Below are positions 1 to 10,035 of a stretch of DNA of 64,000 bases, in pieces; positions within the stretch are counted from its first letter, which is position 1; every line of letters starts with the position of its first letter. Location: contig CM019714.1 in the NCBI GenBank assembly GCA_009760885.1, positions 505,561 to 569,560 of the forward strand, written 5' to 3'. A program made the translations under genes and the position numbers. The stretch comes from Achatina immaculata (lineage: Eukaryota; Mollusca; Gastropoda; Stylommatophora; Achatinidae). The notes below the pieces were generated by a model that saw nothing but the letters and a program-made list of their open reading frames with translations, made no database searches and was not told the DNA's origin.

Positions 1-91
1 CATCTACTTGACCTCGTGGACGGCGCTTTGATTGGTTTTCCATTGTTGTTCATTGGACTAGCGGAGTTTTTGGTCATCATTCACCTGTATG
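1..91 (+). CDS. SLC6 transporter exon, TM10 (5' end cut by window edge)
   Basis: Solute carrier family 6 proteins are plasma-membrane Na+/Cl- dependent symporters for neurotransmitters and amino acids. The 30 codons read from base 1 contain a hydrophobic helix with the motif FIGLAEFLVIIHLYG, matching TM10 of the family (serotonin transporter has an equivalent IEAVAVSWFYG segment). The exon ends with one base of a Gly codon before a strong donor, GTAAGT at 92-97, and joins exon 4228 in phase to give YGYSRFAADV, the family's short TM10-TM11 loop. It probably begins upstream of the window. Assignment to SLC6 is secure. The subfamily is not, because TM1-TM9 are absent. Confidence 0.82.
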
Positions 92-130
92 GTAAGTTTC
101 AATTATCTTCTTTATCTTCTATCTTATATC

Positions 131-361
131 CTTCCCGTGCCGTTAAACGTCACATAGGCCTCGCAAAATAGTTCGCCAATTTTTCCTGTCTTCAGCGAGT
201 CTTTCAACATCATTAAAGGATTTTATGCCTGTTAATTTGGCCTCTCTTAACAATGTCCTCTTCAGAGTTCACGCGGTCTGCCTTTTTTCTTCGGCCTGTT
301 GTGTTCCACTTGATAGCTTGTTTTTGGATTCTCTGATCATTTCTTCTCATCAAGTGACCAA
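131..361 (-). mobile_element. LINE family B, 3'-end fragment
   Basis: This stretch is a near match to 16809-17040, the 3' end of the much longer LINE at 16.8-19.9 kb, in the same (minus) orientation. Similarity starts at the CCGT(G)CCGTTAAACG segment and stops at CAAGTGACCAACA, where unrelated sequence begins. It lies in the first intron of the transporter gene. It holds the end of the LINE's reading frame and 3' UTR, and is a dead 5'-truncated copy. Confidence 0.8.
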
Positions 362-519
362 CAAGTTTGAATAGGGGACCATTACATGTCTAATCTCACT
401 GGGGATACCGACAGTTGTCGGAGCTAGGAACCAGCAAGAATAATTCCAGCTCTTTCCGTCGCGAGCCTGCTTTATGTCCAGCACAACTGCAGAGATGATG
501 GGAACGAAGAGTTGCAGGA

Positions 520-1528
520 GTTGCCAGATAATGTGTACCAAGCTTTGAATAGAGTTGCCAGATAATATGTACCAAGCTTTGAATAGAGTTGCCAGATAAT
601 GTGTACCAAGCTTTGAATAGAGTTGCCAGATAATGTGTACCAAGCTTTGAATAGAGTTGCCAGATAATGTGTACCAAGCTTTGAATAGAGTTGCCAGATA
701 ATGTGTACCAAGCTTTGAAGAGAGTTCTCAGATAATGTGTACCAAGCTTTGAAGAGAGTTGTCAGTTAATATGTACCAAGCTTTGAAGAGAGTTGTCAGA
801 TAATGTGCACCAAGCTTTGAAGACAGTTGCCAGATAATGTGTACCAAGATTTGAAGAGAGTTTTCAGATAATGTGTACCAAGCTTTGAAGACAGTTGCCA
901 AATAATGTGTACCAAGCTTTGAAGAGAGTTGCCAGATAATGTGTAACAAGCTTTGAATAGAGTTGCCAGATAATGTGTACCAAGCTTTGAATAGAGTTGC
1001 CAGATAATGTGTACCAAGCTTTGAAGAGAGTTCTCAGATAATGTGTACCAAGCTTTGAAGAGAGTTGTCAGTTAATATGTACCAAGCTTTGAAGAGAGTT
1101 GTCAGATAATGTGCACCAAGCTTTGAAGACAGTTGCCAGATAATGTGTACCAAGATTTGAAGAGAGTTTTCAGATAATGTGTACCAAGCTTTGAAGACAG
1201 TTGCCAAATAATGTGTACCAAGCTTTGAAGAGAGTTGCCAGATAATGTGTACCAAGCTTTGAAGAGAGTTGTCAGATAATGTGTACCCAGCTTTGAAGAG
1301 AGTTGCCAGATAATGTGTATCAAGCTTTGAAGAGAATTTTCAGATAATGTGTACCAAGCTTTGAAGAGAATTTTCAGATAATGTGTATCAAGCTTTGAAG
1401 AGAATTTTCAGATAATGTGTACCAAGCTTTGAAGACAGTTGCTAGATAATGTGTACCAAGCTTTGAAGACAGTTGCCAGATAATGGTTACTATGAGTTGC
1501 AGAGAGATGCCAGATAATGAGTACCAAA
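520..1528. repeat. 34-bp minisatellite, about 30 units
   Basis: The unit is built around GATAATGTGTACCAAGCTTT with GAAGAGAGTT(G/C)CCA linkers. Units differ at a few sites (GAATAGA, GAAGAGA or GAAGACA; TGTCAGT or TGCCAGA). The block 728-949 recurs at 1034-1255, exactly 306 bp (nine units) further on, showing a higher-order duplication. All overlapping minus-strand open frames (HIIWQL repeats) are artefacts of the array. Intronic. Confidence 0.97.
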
Positions 1529-1910
1529 TCGACATCGTCACACATTTTTTACTTACGGCCCTTCCTTCTAGAAGTTTCTGATTAAGATTTACTCCAGGTG
1601 ATTTTTCACTCTACCAGGGGCACAGACAAGATTAAAAATGTGAAAACCACTGCCACGGCCTAATACAGGACATTTTTAAGGTGGCGCAAACTTATTCTCC
1701 GGGACCTTTCCCGGTTACTCTATTTATTAGCCTTTCTGCTTAATTTACTACGTCTCCTCCCAGTTTACAGTCATTTCTGCCCTCCCTTAAGGCAAAGTAA
1801 ACCCACTGGGCTTCCGAAAAATGCACTAGAGGGACTCATCCCTTCCTTTAACCCCCGCCACCCCGCATTATGTTTGAGCAGGGCCTTCGAGAGAAATTTT
1901 GTAAACTCTC

Positions 1911-2610
1911 CCTCACTAGACCAACAAGCAGCAGTAGGAGTAAATGATGAAACAACAACGTGGTTTGACATAAAACAAGGGATCCGTCAGGGGTGCATAT
2001 TGTCACCTTACTTATTTAACTTGTATACTGAAAATATAATAAATAATGTTAGAGATTATGTAGACAAAGAATATTACGATGCCATAACAATTGGAGGTTA
2101 TGAAATACCAGAGATTAGATATGCTGATGACAAAGTATTACTGTCAACAACACAAAAAATGAATGGAAAAAATAATTATGTCTGTCAGTAAGAAAAGCGA
2201 AGAGTAAAACCTCTATCTTAATGTGAAGAAAACTAAATTGATGACAACTGATAAAACAAATAAGGCAGCTGAAATATGTATGAATGAGGAAACACTGGAA
2301 GAAGTGGAGAGTTTTGAATATCTTGGATCACTACTAACTAATAATAGAGATATAATAAGGGAAATTAAAAGGAGGGCATCTATCACTCTTCAGAAAGTAA
2401 AACAATTAAAGAATCTGTGGAGAGGATCAGACAGAACTACAGATATACGATTTTTAAGGGGATGCATCTTTCCCATCGCAACATATGTCTGTGAGACCTG
2501 GACACTTAACAAAACAGTTGAGAAACACATAAATGCCTTTGAATGTGAATGCTACAGAAGAGTTCTTCAAATATCATGGACACAAAAAGGAACAAATATA
2601 TCCATACTAC
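1911..2610 (+). mobile_element. LINE family A copy 1, reverse transcriptase fragment
   Basis: A non-LTR reverse transcriptase in two frames. At 1911-2190 are IRQGCILSPYLFNLYTE (RT motif 4) and EIRYADDKVLLS, with the catalytic Y-A-D-D box. At 2223-2600 are the thumb and C-terminal region, with SFEYLGSLLT, LRGCIFPIATYVCETW and ECYRRVLQISWTQK. A frameshift or stop separates the two parts. The 5' endonuclease is missing and the end is cut by the 31-bp array at 2611. Other copies of this family in the window are at 14.2, 25.0, 26.4, 36.3, 44.3 and 51.1 kb. It lies in a host intron and is inactive. Confidence 0.88.
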
Positions 2611-3207
2611 AACTCTCAGCCATAGCACTCTATCACTCTATAGCTCTCAGTCATAGCACTCTATCACACTACAGCTCTCAGTCATAGTACTCTATCACTC
2701 TACAACTCTCAGCCATAGTACTCTATCACTCTAAAACTGTCAGCCATAGTACTCTATCACTCTACAACTCTCAGTCATAGTACTCGATCACCCTACATCT
2801 CTCAGTCATAGTACTCGATCACCCTACATCTCTCAGTCATAGTACTCGATCACCCTACATCTCTCAGTCATAGTACTCGATCACCCTACATCTCTCAGTC
2901 ATAGTACTCGATCACCCTACAACTCTCAGTCATAGTACTCGATCACCCTACATATCTCAGTCATAGTACTCGATCACCCTACATCTCTCAGTCATAGTAC
3001 TCGATCACCCTACATCTCTCAGTCATAGTACTCGATCACCCTACAACTCTCAGTCATAGTACTCGATCACCCTACATATCTCAGTCATAGTACTCGATCA
3101 CCCTACAACTCTCAGTCATAGTACTCGATCACCCTACATATCTCAGTCATAGTACTCGATCACCCTACATCTCTCAGTCATAGTACTCGATCACCCTACA
3201 ACTCTCG
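2611..3207. repeat. 31-bp minisatellite, about 19 units, abutting a LINE
   Basis: Unit CTCAGTCATAGTACTCGATC plus ACCCTACATCT. The first units are more diverged (ATAGCACTCTATCACTCTA) and later ones nearly identical, so the array grew from the left and homogenised on the right. It begins at the point where the family A LINE reading frame is lost. Confidence 0.96.
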
Positions 3208-3221
3208 TACAGCTAAAAAGT

Positions 3222-3420
3222 AGGGGGTGTGCAATGCTTCTTAATATAATCCACCACCATGGGGACTATGGCGATCCCTGCCCCGTTAGTAGGGCTATGC
3301 CTGTTACTGGGGGTACCACGGAGAGGTGGGACAAGGTCTTGGTCAGCTACGGTTCGCTGACCCTGACGCTGGCATATCAGTTATTGGTTGATGAGTGCCT
3401 CAACGGGCATCTTCACCCCG
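3222..3420 (-). repeat. Dispersed repeat Y, copy 1 (SINE-like)
   Basis: Shares an interrupted but clear match with 40100-40290, including CCACCACCA(T/C).GGGG, GGCGATCCCTG, AGAGGTGGGACA(A/G)GGTCTT and CTGACCCTGAC. The second copy carries a (GAA/GAT)n tail on its left, so the element probably reads on the minus strand. No protein is evident. Confidence 0.65.
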
Positions 3421-4227
3421 TAAGTTCTTAACCCCCCCCCCCTCCACCCCAACCAACAGGAATTATTATTTTTTTTTATTAGATTATTTTATTACTACTA
3501 TATTATTACTAACAAGGGAAGCTACTCTTACTTTACTCCGTTTAAAGCGATAGTCCCCCTTCGACAAAATGTAGCCTTTTTATTTTTGTGACAAAATACT
3601 GACATATAAAACGCCCCCCCCCCCCCCCCCAACCCCCAAATCCTCCGGGTTCTAAAATAATAATAGAATAATTCACTGTCTTGGACCTGGCCTTTTTTTT
3701 TACTTTGACCTCGTGATGTAGCCTCACTGAAGTCAGAACGTATCTTCACTTTCTTAAAAAAAAAAAGAAAAGCTTATCATCAAACTTATGACATGTCAGG
3801 GTTTCAGGCAGGAAAATACACGAAGCAGGTGTGACCCAGAACTTGTCTTGAGGTTGGAGGTGAGCTGCCGCGAGTTTTGTAGTGCCAAGGTGAGAGCTTT
3901 CCCGGCATCCCCCTGGGGCGACAACATCTGCCGACAGCCAGTCCATGTCTGTACCAATAATTCTATAGCTAATTAAATATAATTAAAAACATAAGCGCTA
4001 GAACGTTTCGTCATTAACTGAATGCTTCAAAAAATAGTATTTTGTTTTCTTCCTTCGTTCTTTTCGTTTGAAAAACAATGTTTCATGATCTGCTTATCAA
4101 CAAATATTACAAGTTTTCCAAGGTGAGATTCGAAGTGAAATGAAACTGATAAATAGTTAAATGTAGGCTTTCACTTCTGTTATCATTCTTGGCTAAATAA
4201 TTTGTTTCGCTTATTTTTAACTTTTAG
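3421..4227. other. Intron 1 remainder, low-complexity sequence
   Basis: Contains C-runs at about 3431 and 3616, A/T runs and unremarkable AT-rich sequence up to the acceptor at 4227. I see no gene or recognisable element. Confidence 0.6.
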
Positions 4228-4328
4228 GATACTCCAGGTTTGCTGCAGATGTCAAGGTCATGGTCGGGTTCAGCCCGTTCATTTACTTCAAGGCCACTTG
4301 GACAGTTATCAGCCCTGTGCTAATACTG
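4228..4328 (+). CDS. SLC6 transporter exon, TM10-TM11 loop and start of TM11
   Basis: The acceptor TTTTAG at 4222-4227 opens a 101-nt exon that completes the Gly codon of the previous exon and then encodes 33 residues. It reads RFAADVKVMVGFSP followed by TWTVISPVLIL. The pattern D-V-x-x-M-x-G-x-x-P followed by an aromatic-rich segment and ISP is typical of the SLC6 stretch leading into TM11. It ends at a codon boundary before GTGATT. That donor is weaker than the others in this gene, but the next exon continues TM11 exactly. It sits between the 1-4 kb repeat block and the LINE at 4.7 kb. Confidence 0.85.
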
Positions 4329-4744
4329 GTGATTTTAACAGTTCTTTCCCTTGATTTTATTTCATTTCCCCATGCCGCTGGTAAACGGGATTGTAGAGTT
4401 AACTATCACTTTGCACCCAGTGTCAAATAGGTTTTTCTTTTCTTTCTTGAGCATAAATCTAACGTTTGTTAACTCCATTTTGCCCCCCCCCCCTCCCAAA
4501 AAAAAAAAATCTGAACAAAGATCACAACTTTTAATGAGATCCAGTAATTTCCACAGCATCCTAAATTATCCAATGCCTTCCCGTAATCAATGAAATTAAT
4601 TAACAGTGGATAATTCCACTTCACTGACTGTTCTATTACGATTCGCATTCTAGCAATGTGATCTGTATATTAAATAACAGGATAAGATCAGGAACAATGA
4701 GGTCTGGGAAAAAACAGGACAAGAGCTTAAGCACTTACAAATCG

Positions 4745-5362
4745 TGCCTAGAAAATGAAAGTTGACTGACACACTCCGAGGAGACCCGACACGAGCATAG
4801 CGAGACAGCCATTGCCTTGGAAGCCTCAGGGAAATAGAAATCGAGGAAGATCTAGAACTACTTGGAGAAGGGAAGTAGAAATCGAGGAAGATCTAGAACT
4901 ACTTGGAGAAGGGAAGTAGAAATCGAGGAAGATCTAGAACTACTTGGAGAAGGGAAGTAGAAATTGAGGAAGATCTAGAACTACTTGGAGAAGGGAAGTA
5001 GAAATCGAGGAAGATCTAGAACTACTTGGAGAAGGGAAGTAGAAATCGAGGAAGATCTAGAACTACTTGGAGAAGGGAAGTAGAAATCGAGGAAGATCTA
5101 GAACTACTTGGAGAAGGGAAGTAGAAATCGAGGAAGATCTAGAACTACTTGGAGAAGGGAAGTAGAAATCGAGGAAGATCTAGAACTACTTGGAGAAGGG
5201 AAATAGAAATTGAGGAAGATCTAGAACTACTTGGAGAAAGGAAATCATGACAGTGCACAGAGACAAGGGATAAACATGGAAGGAAGCAGAGAACAAATCC
5301 AAGAACAGGGATGACTGGATAAACTTTTTATGTGGCCTATGCTCACAAGGGAGTGAAGGGAG

Positions 5363-5372
<10 letters not shown>
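4745..5372 (+). mobile_element. LINE 3' end (family F), interrupted by its own tandem array
   Basis: Reading around 4770-4860 gives the conserved C-terminus of many non-LTR retrotransposon proteins: RRPDTSIARQ, LPWKPQG, RGRSRTTWRRE. After the 41-bp array the same protein resumes at about 5230-5360 with KNRDDWINFLCGLCSQG, then a stop and a (TGA)n tail that runs into the triplet tract. The array therefore sits inside the element's coding sequence. 5'-truncated, in intron 2 of the transporter gene. Confidence 0.78.
4831..5245. repeat. 41-bp minisatellite, about 10 units, inside a LINE C-terminus
   Basis: Unit GAAATCGAGGAAGATCTAGA plus ACTACTTGGAGAAGGGAAGTA, nearly invariant across units. The unit is the DNA encoding the LINE's R-G-R-S-R-T-T-W-R-R segment, and the period (41) is not a multiple of three, so the expansion destroys the frame. 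Confidence 0.97.
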
Positions 5373-5394
<22 letters not shown>

Positions 5395-5460
5395 GATGAT
5401 GGTTGGTGGTGGTGGTGGTGGTGGTGGTGGTGGTGGTGGTAGTAGTAGTGGTGGTGGTGT
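5361..5460. repeat. (GAT)n / (GGT)n triplet tract
   Basis: A GAT/GGT trinucleotide run directly after the LINE stop at about 5360, consistent with the element's 3' tail. It produces a spurious poly-His/Thr antisense frame. Confidence 0.95.
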
Positions 5461-6040
5461 GAAACTCGAAGTATTTTATCAACAGGCCAAATGAGACGGC
5501 GGACCCTGAATGACGTGATAACAACATGTAAGATTATTTTTTTTTAATGGGGAATTTCTTTATTTTCATTTTTATATGCGACTAGTTAGCTTTGTGTTGG
5601 GTACACAGTAATTTGACATTTGATACAGTAGTTTGTTCTGTTATAAATGGAAAGGCATCTTCGTTTAGTGGCTTCCCCCCCTCCCCCTCCCCCCACAATG
5701 CAACTGTAGTTTTCCCCGAGAATCTAATATAAGATAATAACTGCCTCAATCTCTACCGAGATCTGAGAACTAAAACTTGACTCAAAAGAAAAGAAAACGG
5801 ACTTTAAAAAATGAATTAATACTTCTCAACACTAGAGGAGCACAGGCGTATATCGCTTACATGAACGCTGGTTTATAATAATAAATGACACTTTATGTCA
5901 ATTAGATTACGCAACCGCGGACAGTCTGGTAATGTTTGAAGGACCACGGGTTGGGGACCACTGGATTAGATGACTAAACATAAAACTGAAAGAAGAAGAA
6001 GAAGAAAAGATTAAGAAGAAGAAGAAGTAAAACGATAAAG
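5461..6040. other. Intron 2, no gene seen
   Basis: AT-rich with a C-run (about 5677) and a (GAA)n stretch at 5992-6028 that abuts the SINE body beginning at 6041. Confidence 0.6.
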
Positions 6041-6145
6041 GTGACCCTGTCATGCCTCGGAAGCACATAGGGACATGGGGTTAGTGCCCATATTTTCCTT
6101 GACCTGTCAGCACACTAGAGAGTGATATGGTCAGTATCACGAAGT
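6041..6145 (-). mobile_element. SINE body fragment
   Basis: Shares GTTAGTGCCCATATTT and CCTTGACCTGTCAGCACAC with the reverse complement of 28925-29040, and the same order of motifs with 43400-43500, where a tRNA-like head is attached on the minus strand. Flanked on the left by (GAA)n. Only the body is present here. Confidence 0.7.
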
Positions 6146-6709
6146 AGAAGAAGAGGATACTAACAATAGCAATAATAATACACTGTATCTATTTTGTTCT
6201 AAAGATTTTGAATATTTTTGGTCGCATATCATAAGGAATATATAACTACTCGCTCAAAGCAGGTTAGAAAACAATGACATAAATGTAGAGGACAAAAAAC
6301 ACACTTTAAAATGAACAAGTCATTCATTAAATAAAGACTCCAACACTTTTTGTAGAGCAGTTATGCATTGGGCCATCAAGATCAGAGGAAGCCATAGCAG
6401 ATTAGATCCAACCTGGCCATTAAAGGCGGAAACTGAGAAAGATTTCATGCAGCAGATCTAGGCTCTCGTGAAAATGCTACTTCAGGATGTGAGAAATGAA
6501 GAGAAATTATTTATATCTTTCAAAATGTCTTAAGTCAGATAATGCTTAATCTGTCAGGGTCGACGGGCATTGAAGAATATACATTACTACTGCCATACAA
6601 CTGTCGTTATTGATGATTCTCGTGTCTGTATTGTTGTCTCCAGTTTGAACTGCTTATTCATTATTAGATATTGCAGTGTGTTCTTCATATAACGTGTTAC
6701 ATTCTCCAG

Positions 6710-6853
6710 GCAATCATTGTATTCAAAGCTTACCAGATGGAAGATATCACCCCACCGTGGACGGGTCTTCTCTACTATCTCATTGTGATATTTAGCGTTA
6801 TGTGGATACCCGTGTATTTCTTCATTTATGCCTGTCCGAATGGAATATGGGCC
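6710..6853 (+). CDS. SLC6 transporter exon, end of TM11 and TM12
   Basis: A 144-nt, phase 0 exon (48 codons) between acceptor TTCTCCAG and donor GTAAGT. It completes TM11 (AIIVFKAYQ), then has the extracellular loop with the conserved P-x-W (ITPPWTG), and then TM12 (LLYYLIVIFSVMWIPVYFFIY). The I-P-x-Y near the end of TM12 is characteristic of SLC6 proteins. An antisense frame over the same bases is a shadow. High-confidence coding exon because length, phase, both splice sites and protein family all agree. Confidence 0.88.
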
Positions 6854-7506
6854 GTAAGTACCTTTTATATAGCAAGGCAGCAATCAGTTGTAAACCGTGG
6901 TTAGGATAAGGCGGTGTTTGGGATAGTGTTGTGTTGCTGTTGTTACTGCTGTTGTTGTTGCTTTTGTTCTATGTCCTCGGAGCTGGCAGCGGGATGATCT
7001 TAGCAGTGGAAGCGGTGAAGATGCTGAGCTTAATCGTCCTGGGCTGACTTGAGGACCCAGCGCGGATCGAACACAAAACCCCTTTCTGCCACCTCACTGG
7101 TTCTGCTAGTAGAGCACCAGAAGAGAAGCTGGAGAGAGGTTAGCTCTAGTTCCCAAAACACCTGGCACTCTCAGTGCAACTTTTACTTTACAACACCCGA
7201 AGAATCCTCCGAAAACTGTGAAACAGAAACCCCACATTTTTTTCGGATCCCAAAAGAAAAAAAAAAAAACAACTGACACCCCGTACACAGTGAGCGTTTG
7301 GATGAGAGTTTGGCTGAGAGTGAAATGTAACAGGTGCTATCGTTTCAGCTTGTTATTTCAGTTTTGTTATTTCATTTTGAAGCATATCTGTTATGTGCAG
7401 TGACGTGTTTTCACTGCCTGATGTGGAACTGAAAGTTGTATGACAAAGGGCACAGTGTGAGACGGGCCTATGCTCTCATTTCCTCACGCCTTACGCTTGC
7501 AAATAA

Positions 7507-7565
7507 ATAAAGTTCAGTCAATCGGTCAATCAGTCAATCAATCAATCAGTCAATCAGTCAGTCAA
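7507..7565. repeat. (TCAA/TCAG)n tract
   Basis: Short imperfect tetranucleotide run (CAATCAGTCAATCAATCAGT) in intron 3. Confidence 0.85.
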
Positions 7566-7792
7566 TTAGTCCAGTTTATTTGCACCTTGGTTTGTCTAAT
7601 TTGTGTACTTTAGCTATTAATTTTAGATACCGAATTCTCCGCCATATAAAAAGCGCTATTTTCGGAGAAAAAAAAAATCTCTAAAAATCGCACTACGCCC
7701 TATATCAGGATGAAAGTTATATCTGAATAGGCCTTTTGGAAGAAGTTATGTACAAGACTGACTAACACCTAAGCAATCATATTTAATACACA

Positions 7793-7905
7793 CCTGGGCA
7801 AGAGCAGAAAAAAAGGCGAAAGACAGGCATTTGTGGAAAACCCTTGCGGAAGCCCCATGTGCCCTGGGCACTTAAGGTTCAGAGAGAGAGAGAGAGATTA
7901 AGATT
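7793..7905 (-). repeat. Dispersed repeat X, copy 1
   Basis: About 100 bp nearly identical to the reverse complement of 30980-31095. It includes GGGGCTTCCGCAAGGGTTTT (as read on the minus strand) and ends in a (GA)n/(CT)n run in both copies. Orientation is arbitrary. Probably a short interspersed element. No protein. Confidence 0.85.
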
Positions 7906-8207
7906 AGAATTTAAACTAATATTAAAGAGTAAAAACCAATAACCCGCAATACATCGCTCGATAATCGCACTTGATTTGTTCCCAGTAGACTGGTGACCTA
8001 CTGTTTCATTTTGTTCTTTAACTTTCAATACGGAAAAAAAATCATAATAACAAAGATATAAATCTAGGTAAAATCTATGAAGTTGTTGTCTTATCTTGAT
8101 GATGTAAATACGCGACGGCCATTGTAATTGTGACGCTAGTGTGTTACATGGACAAGAAATGAAAACCATTCAAGGAGCTGCATGTGTGAAGTCGTACTGT
8201 TTCTCAC

Positions 8208-8988
8208 CGGTTGTTCGATTACACCGACACCGGCTTGTTAGACCATGTGACTACCCCGACACTGGCTTGTTAGACCATGTGACTACACCGACACCGGCTT
8301 GTTAGACCATGTGACTACCCCGACACTGGCTTGTTAGACCATGTGACTACACCAACCCTGGCTTGTTAGACTATGTGACCACACCAACACTGGTTTGTTA
8401 GACTATGTGACTACCCCGACACCGGCTTGTTAGACCATGTGACTACCCCGACACTGGCTTGTTAGACTATGTGACTACACCGACACTGGCTTGTTAGACT
8501 ATGTGACTACACCGACACTGGCTTGTTAGACTATGTGACTACACCGACACTGGTTTGTTAGACTATGTGACTACACCGACACTGGCTTATTAGACTATGT
8601 GACTGCACCGACACTGGCTTGATAGACCATGTGACTACACCGACACTGGCTTGTTAGACTATGTGACTACACCGACACTGGCTTATTAGACTATGTGACT
8701 ACACCGACACTGGCTTATTAGACTATGTGACTACACCGACATTGGCTTGTTAGATCATGCGACTACACCGACACGGGCTTGTTAGACCATGTGATTATAC
8801 CGACAGCGGTTTTTAGACCATGTGATTACACCGACACCGGTTGTTAGACCATGTGATTACACCGACAGCGGTTGTTATACCATGTGATTACACCGACACC
8901 GGTTGTTAGACCATGTGACTACACCGACACCGGTTGTTAGACCATGTGACTACACCGACACCGGTTGTTAGACCATGTGACTAAATCG
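8208..8988. repeat. 32-bp minisatellite, about 24 units
   Basis: Unit TGTGACTACACCGACACTGG plus CTTGTTAGACCA. Subtypes run in blocks (ACCGACACTGG mid-array, ACCGACACCGGTTG at the right end). Lies in intron 3 of the transporter gene. Confidence 0.96.
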
Positions 8989-9690
8989 ACATCTTACACA
9001 GCAACATATTTGAAGCTTTCCTTTAGAGGAGCGTCTACAGATGATTAGTGCCAGGATAAAGTAACAATGTGCCTTTCCTTGGAACAATTACACGAATCAA
9101 GTAGAAAGAAATGGCAATACTTTACACGGAGAATGCTAATATCTGGAATCTATACTGGCTCAGCTACTCACTCAGAAAAAGTCTAGGATTCTAACACAGA
9201 CTGCTGTCGCTCTCATTTGTCTGGGCTATTTCAGGCGCTACGGAATAAACTCATTGTGCTGAGATCCTCTTTCATATACTAAGATCCCAGCACTTCAAGA
9301 CCCTGTAATGATGATCCTTTAAACTGTATCGTTTCATCTTTGCTCCATTGAAATAAAAACTGGAGATTTTCCATGTTTGCAATAAAAATAACCACTCATC
9401 CACATTTGGATGCCTATTGAAATCTACTATAAGTATATGCTATGCATTAGTTTTCTTCTGCCTTCACTCCTAGAACCTGGGCATCATCTGTCGAAAACAT
9501 CAAGCTTTTAGTTACTACAACTTTAAGATATATCTTAAAGAACTTTACCAAAACAGTGTTCTCTGTTTTGATGAAATTTGATATGTCTGACAGATAACAA
9601 TATCACAGTAATTACTGAAAAAAATTCTTTTGTTATCCCCTTTTCAGTTTCATAATTAATGGAATTGCAAGTTTTGTGAATCTTTTACAG
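8989..9690. other. Intron 3 remainder
   Basis: Ordinary AT-rich intron sequence up to the acceptor TCTTTTACAG at 9681-9690. Nothing else recognised. Confidence 0.6.
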
Positions 9691-10035
9691 ATGATGAAAC
9701 CAAAGAAGGAATGGACGGATAGAAGGAAGCTGGGACAAAAAGGAAAGGACTCAAAGGCTGAGGACTTAGGCGATCTCACTGTTGTATGCCATGGCTATGG
9801 GAATTATGAAATCACAGTTGGTGCCAAGTCCGAGAAGGGGGAAGAACTCAACGTTGATGACAAATCTGAGGAGATGAAAGAATACAAAGCTGGTGACAAG
9901 TCTGATAAGGGAAAAGAACACAAGCCCTACGTCAACGAGGCTTTCGAAAACGATTTTCATACTTCGGGTGAGAACACGGCCAAGAATGGAACTCTCCTGG
10001 ATGGAAAATTGGAAGAAGGCATCTCCAGGTTTTAA
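9691..10035 (+). CDS. SLC6 transporter terminal exon, long charged C-terminal tail
   Basis: The acceptor TCTTTTACAG opens a terminal exon of 114 codons plus TAA. The start, MMKPKKEW, matches the (R/K)P-x-x-x-W segment that follows TM12 in SLC6 proteins. The rest is a hydrophilic cytoplasmic tail, longer than the usual few dozen residues, rich in Lys, Glu and Asp. Within it is a threefold imperfect 12-residue repeat around residues 46-82, with units beginning AKSEKGEE, DKSEEMKE and DKSDKGKE. The C-terminus (EEGISRF) is not an obvious PDZ ligand. An upstream ATG in the same frame at 9676 lies before the acceptor and is not the start. Translation enters through splicing. Confidence 0.85.
   Translation: MMKPKKEWTDRRKLGQKGKDSKAEDLGDLTVVCHGYGNYEITVGAKSEKGEELNVDDKSEEMKEYKAGDKSDKGKEHKPYVNEAFENDFHTSGENTAKNGTLLDGKLEEGISRF

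Noticed and set aside
520..1528. CRISPR-like regular repeats
   Set aside because: Units are contiguous with no unique spacers, in animal DNA. A minisatellite.
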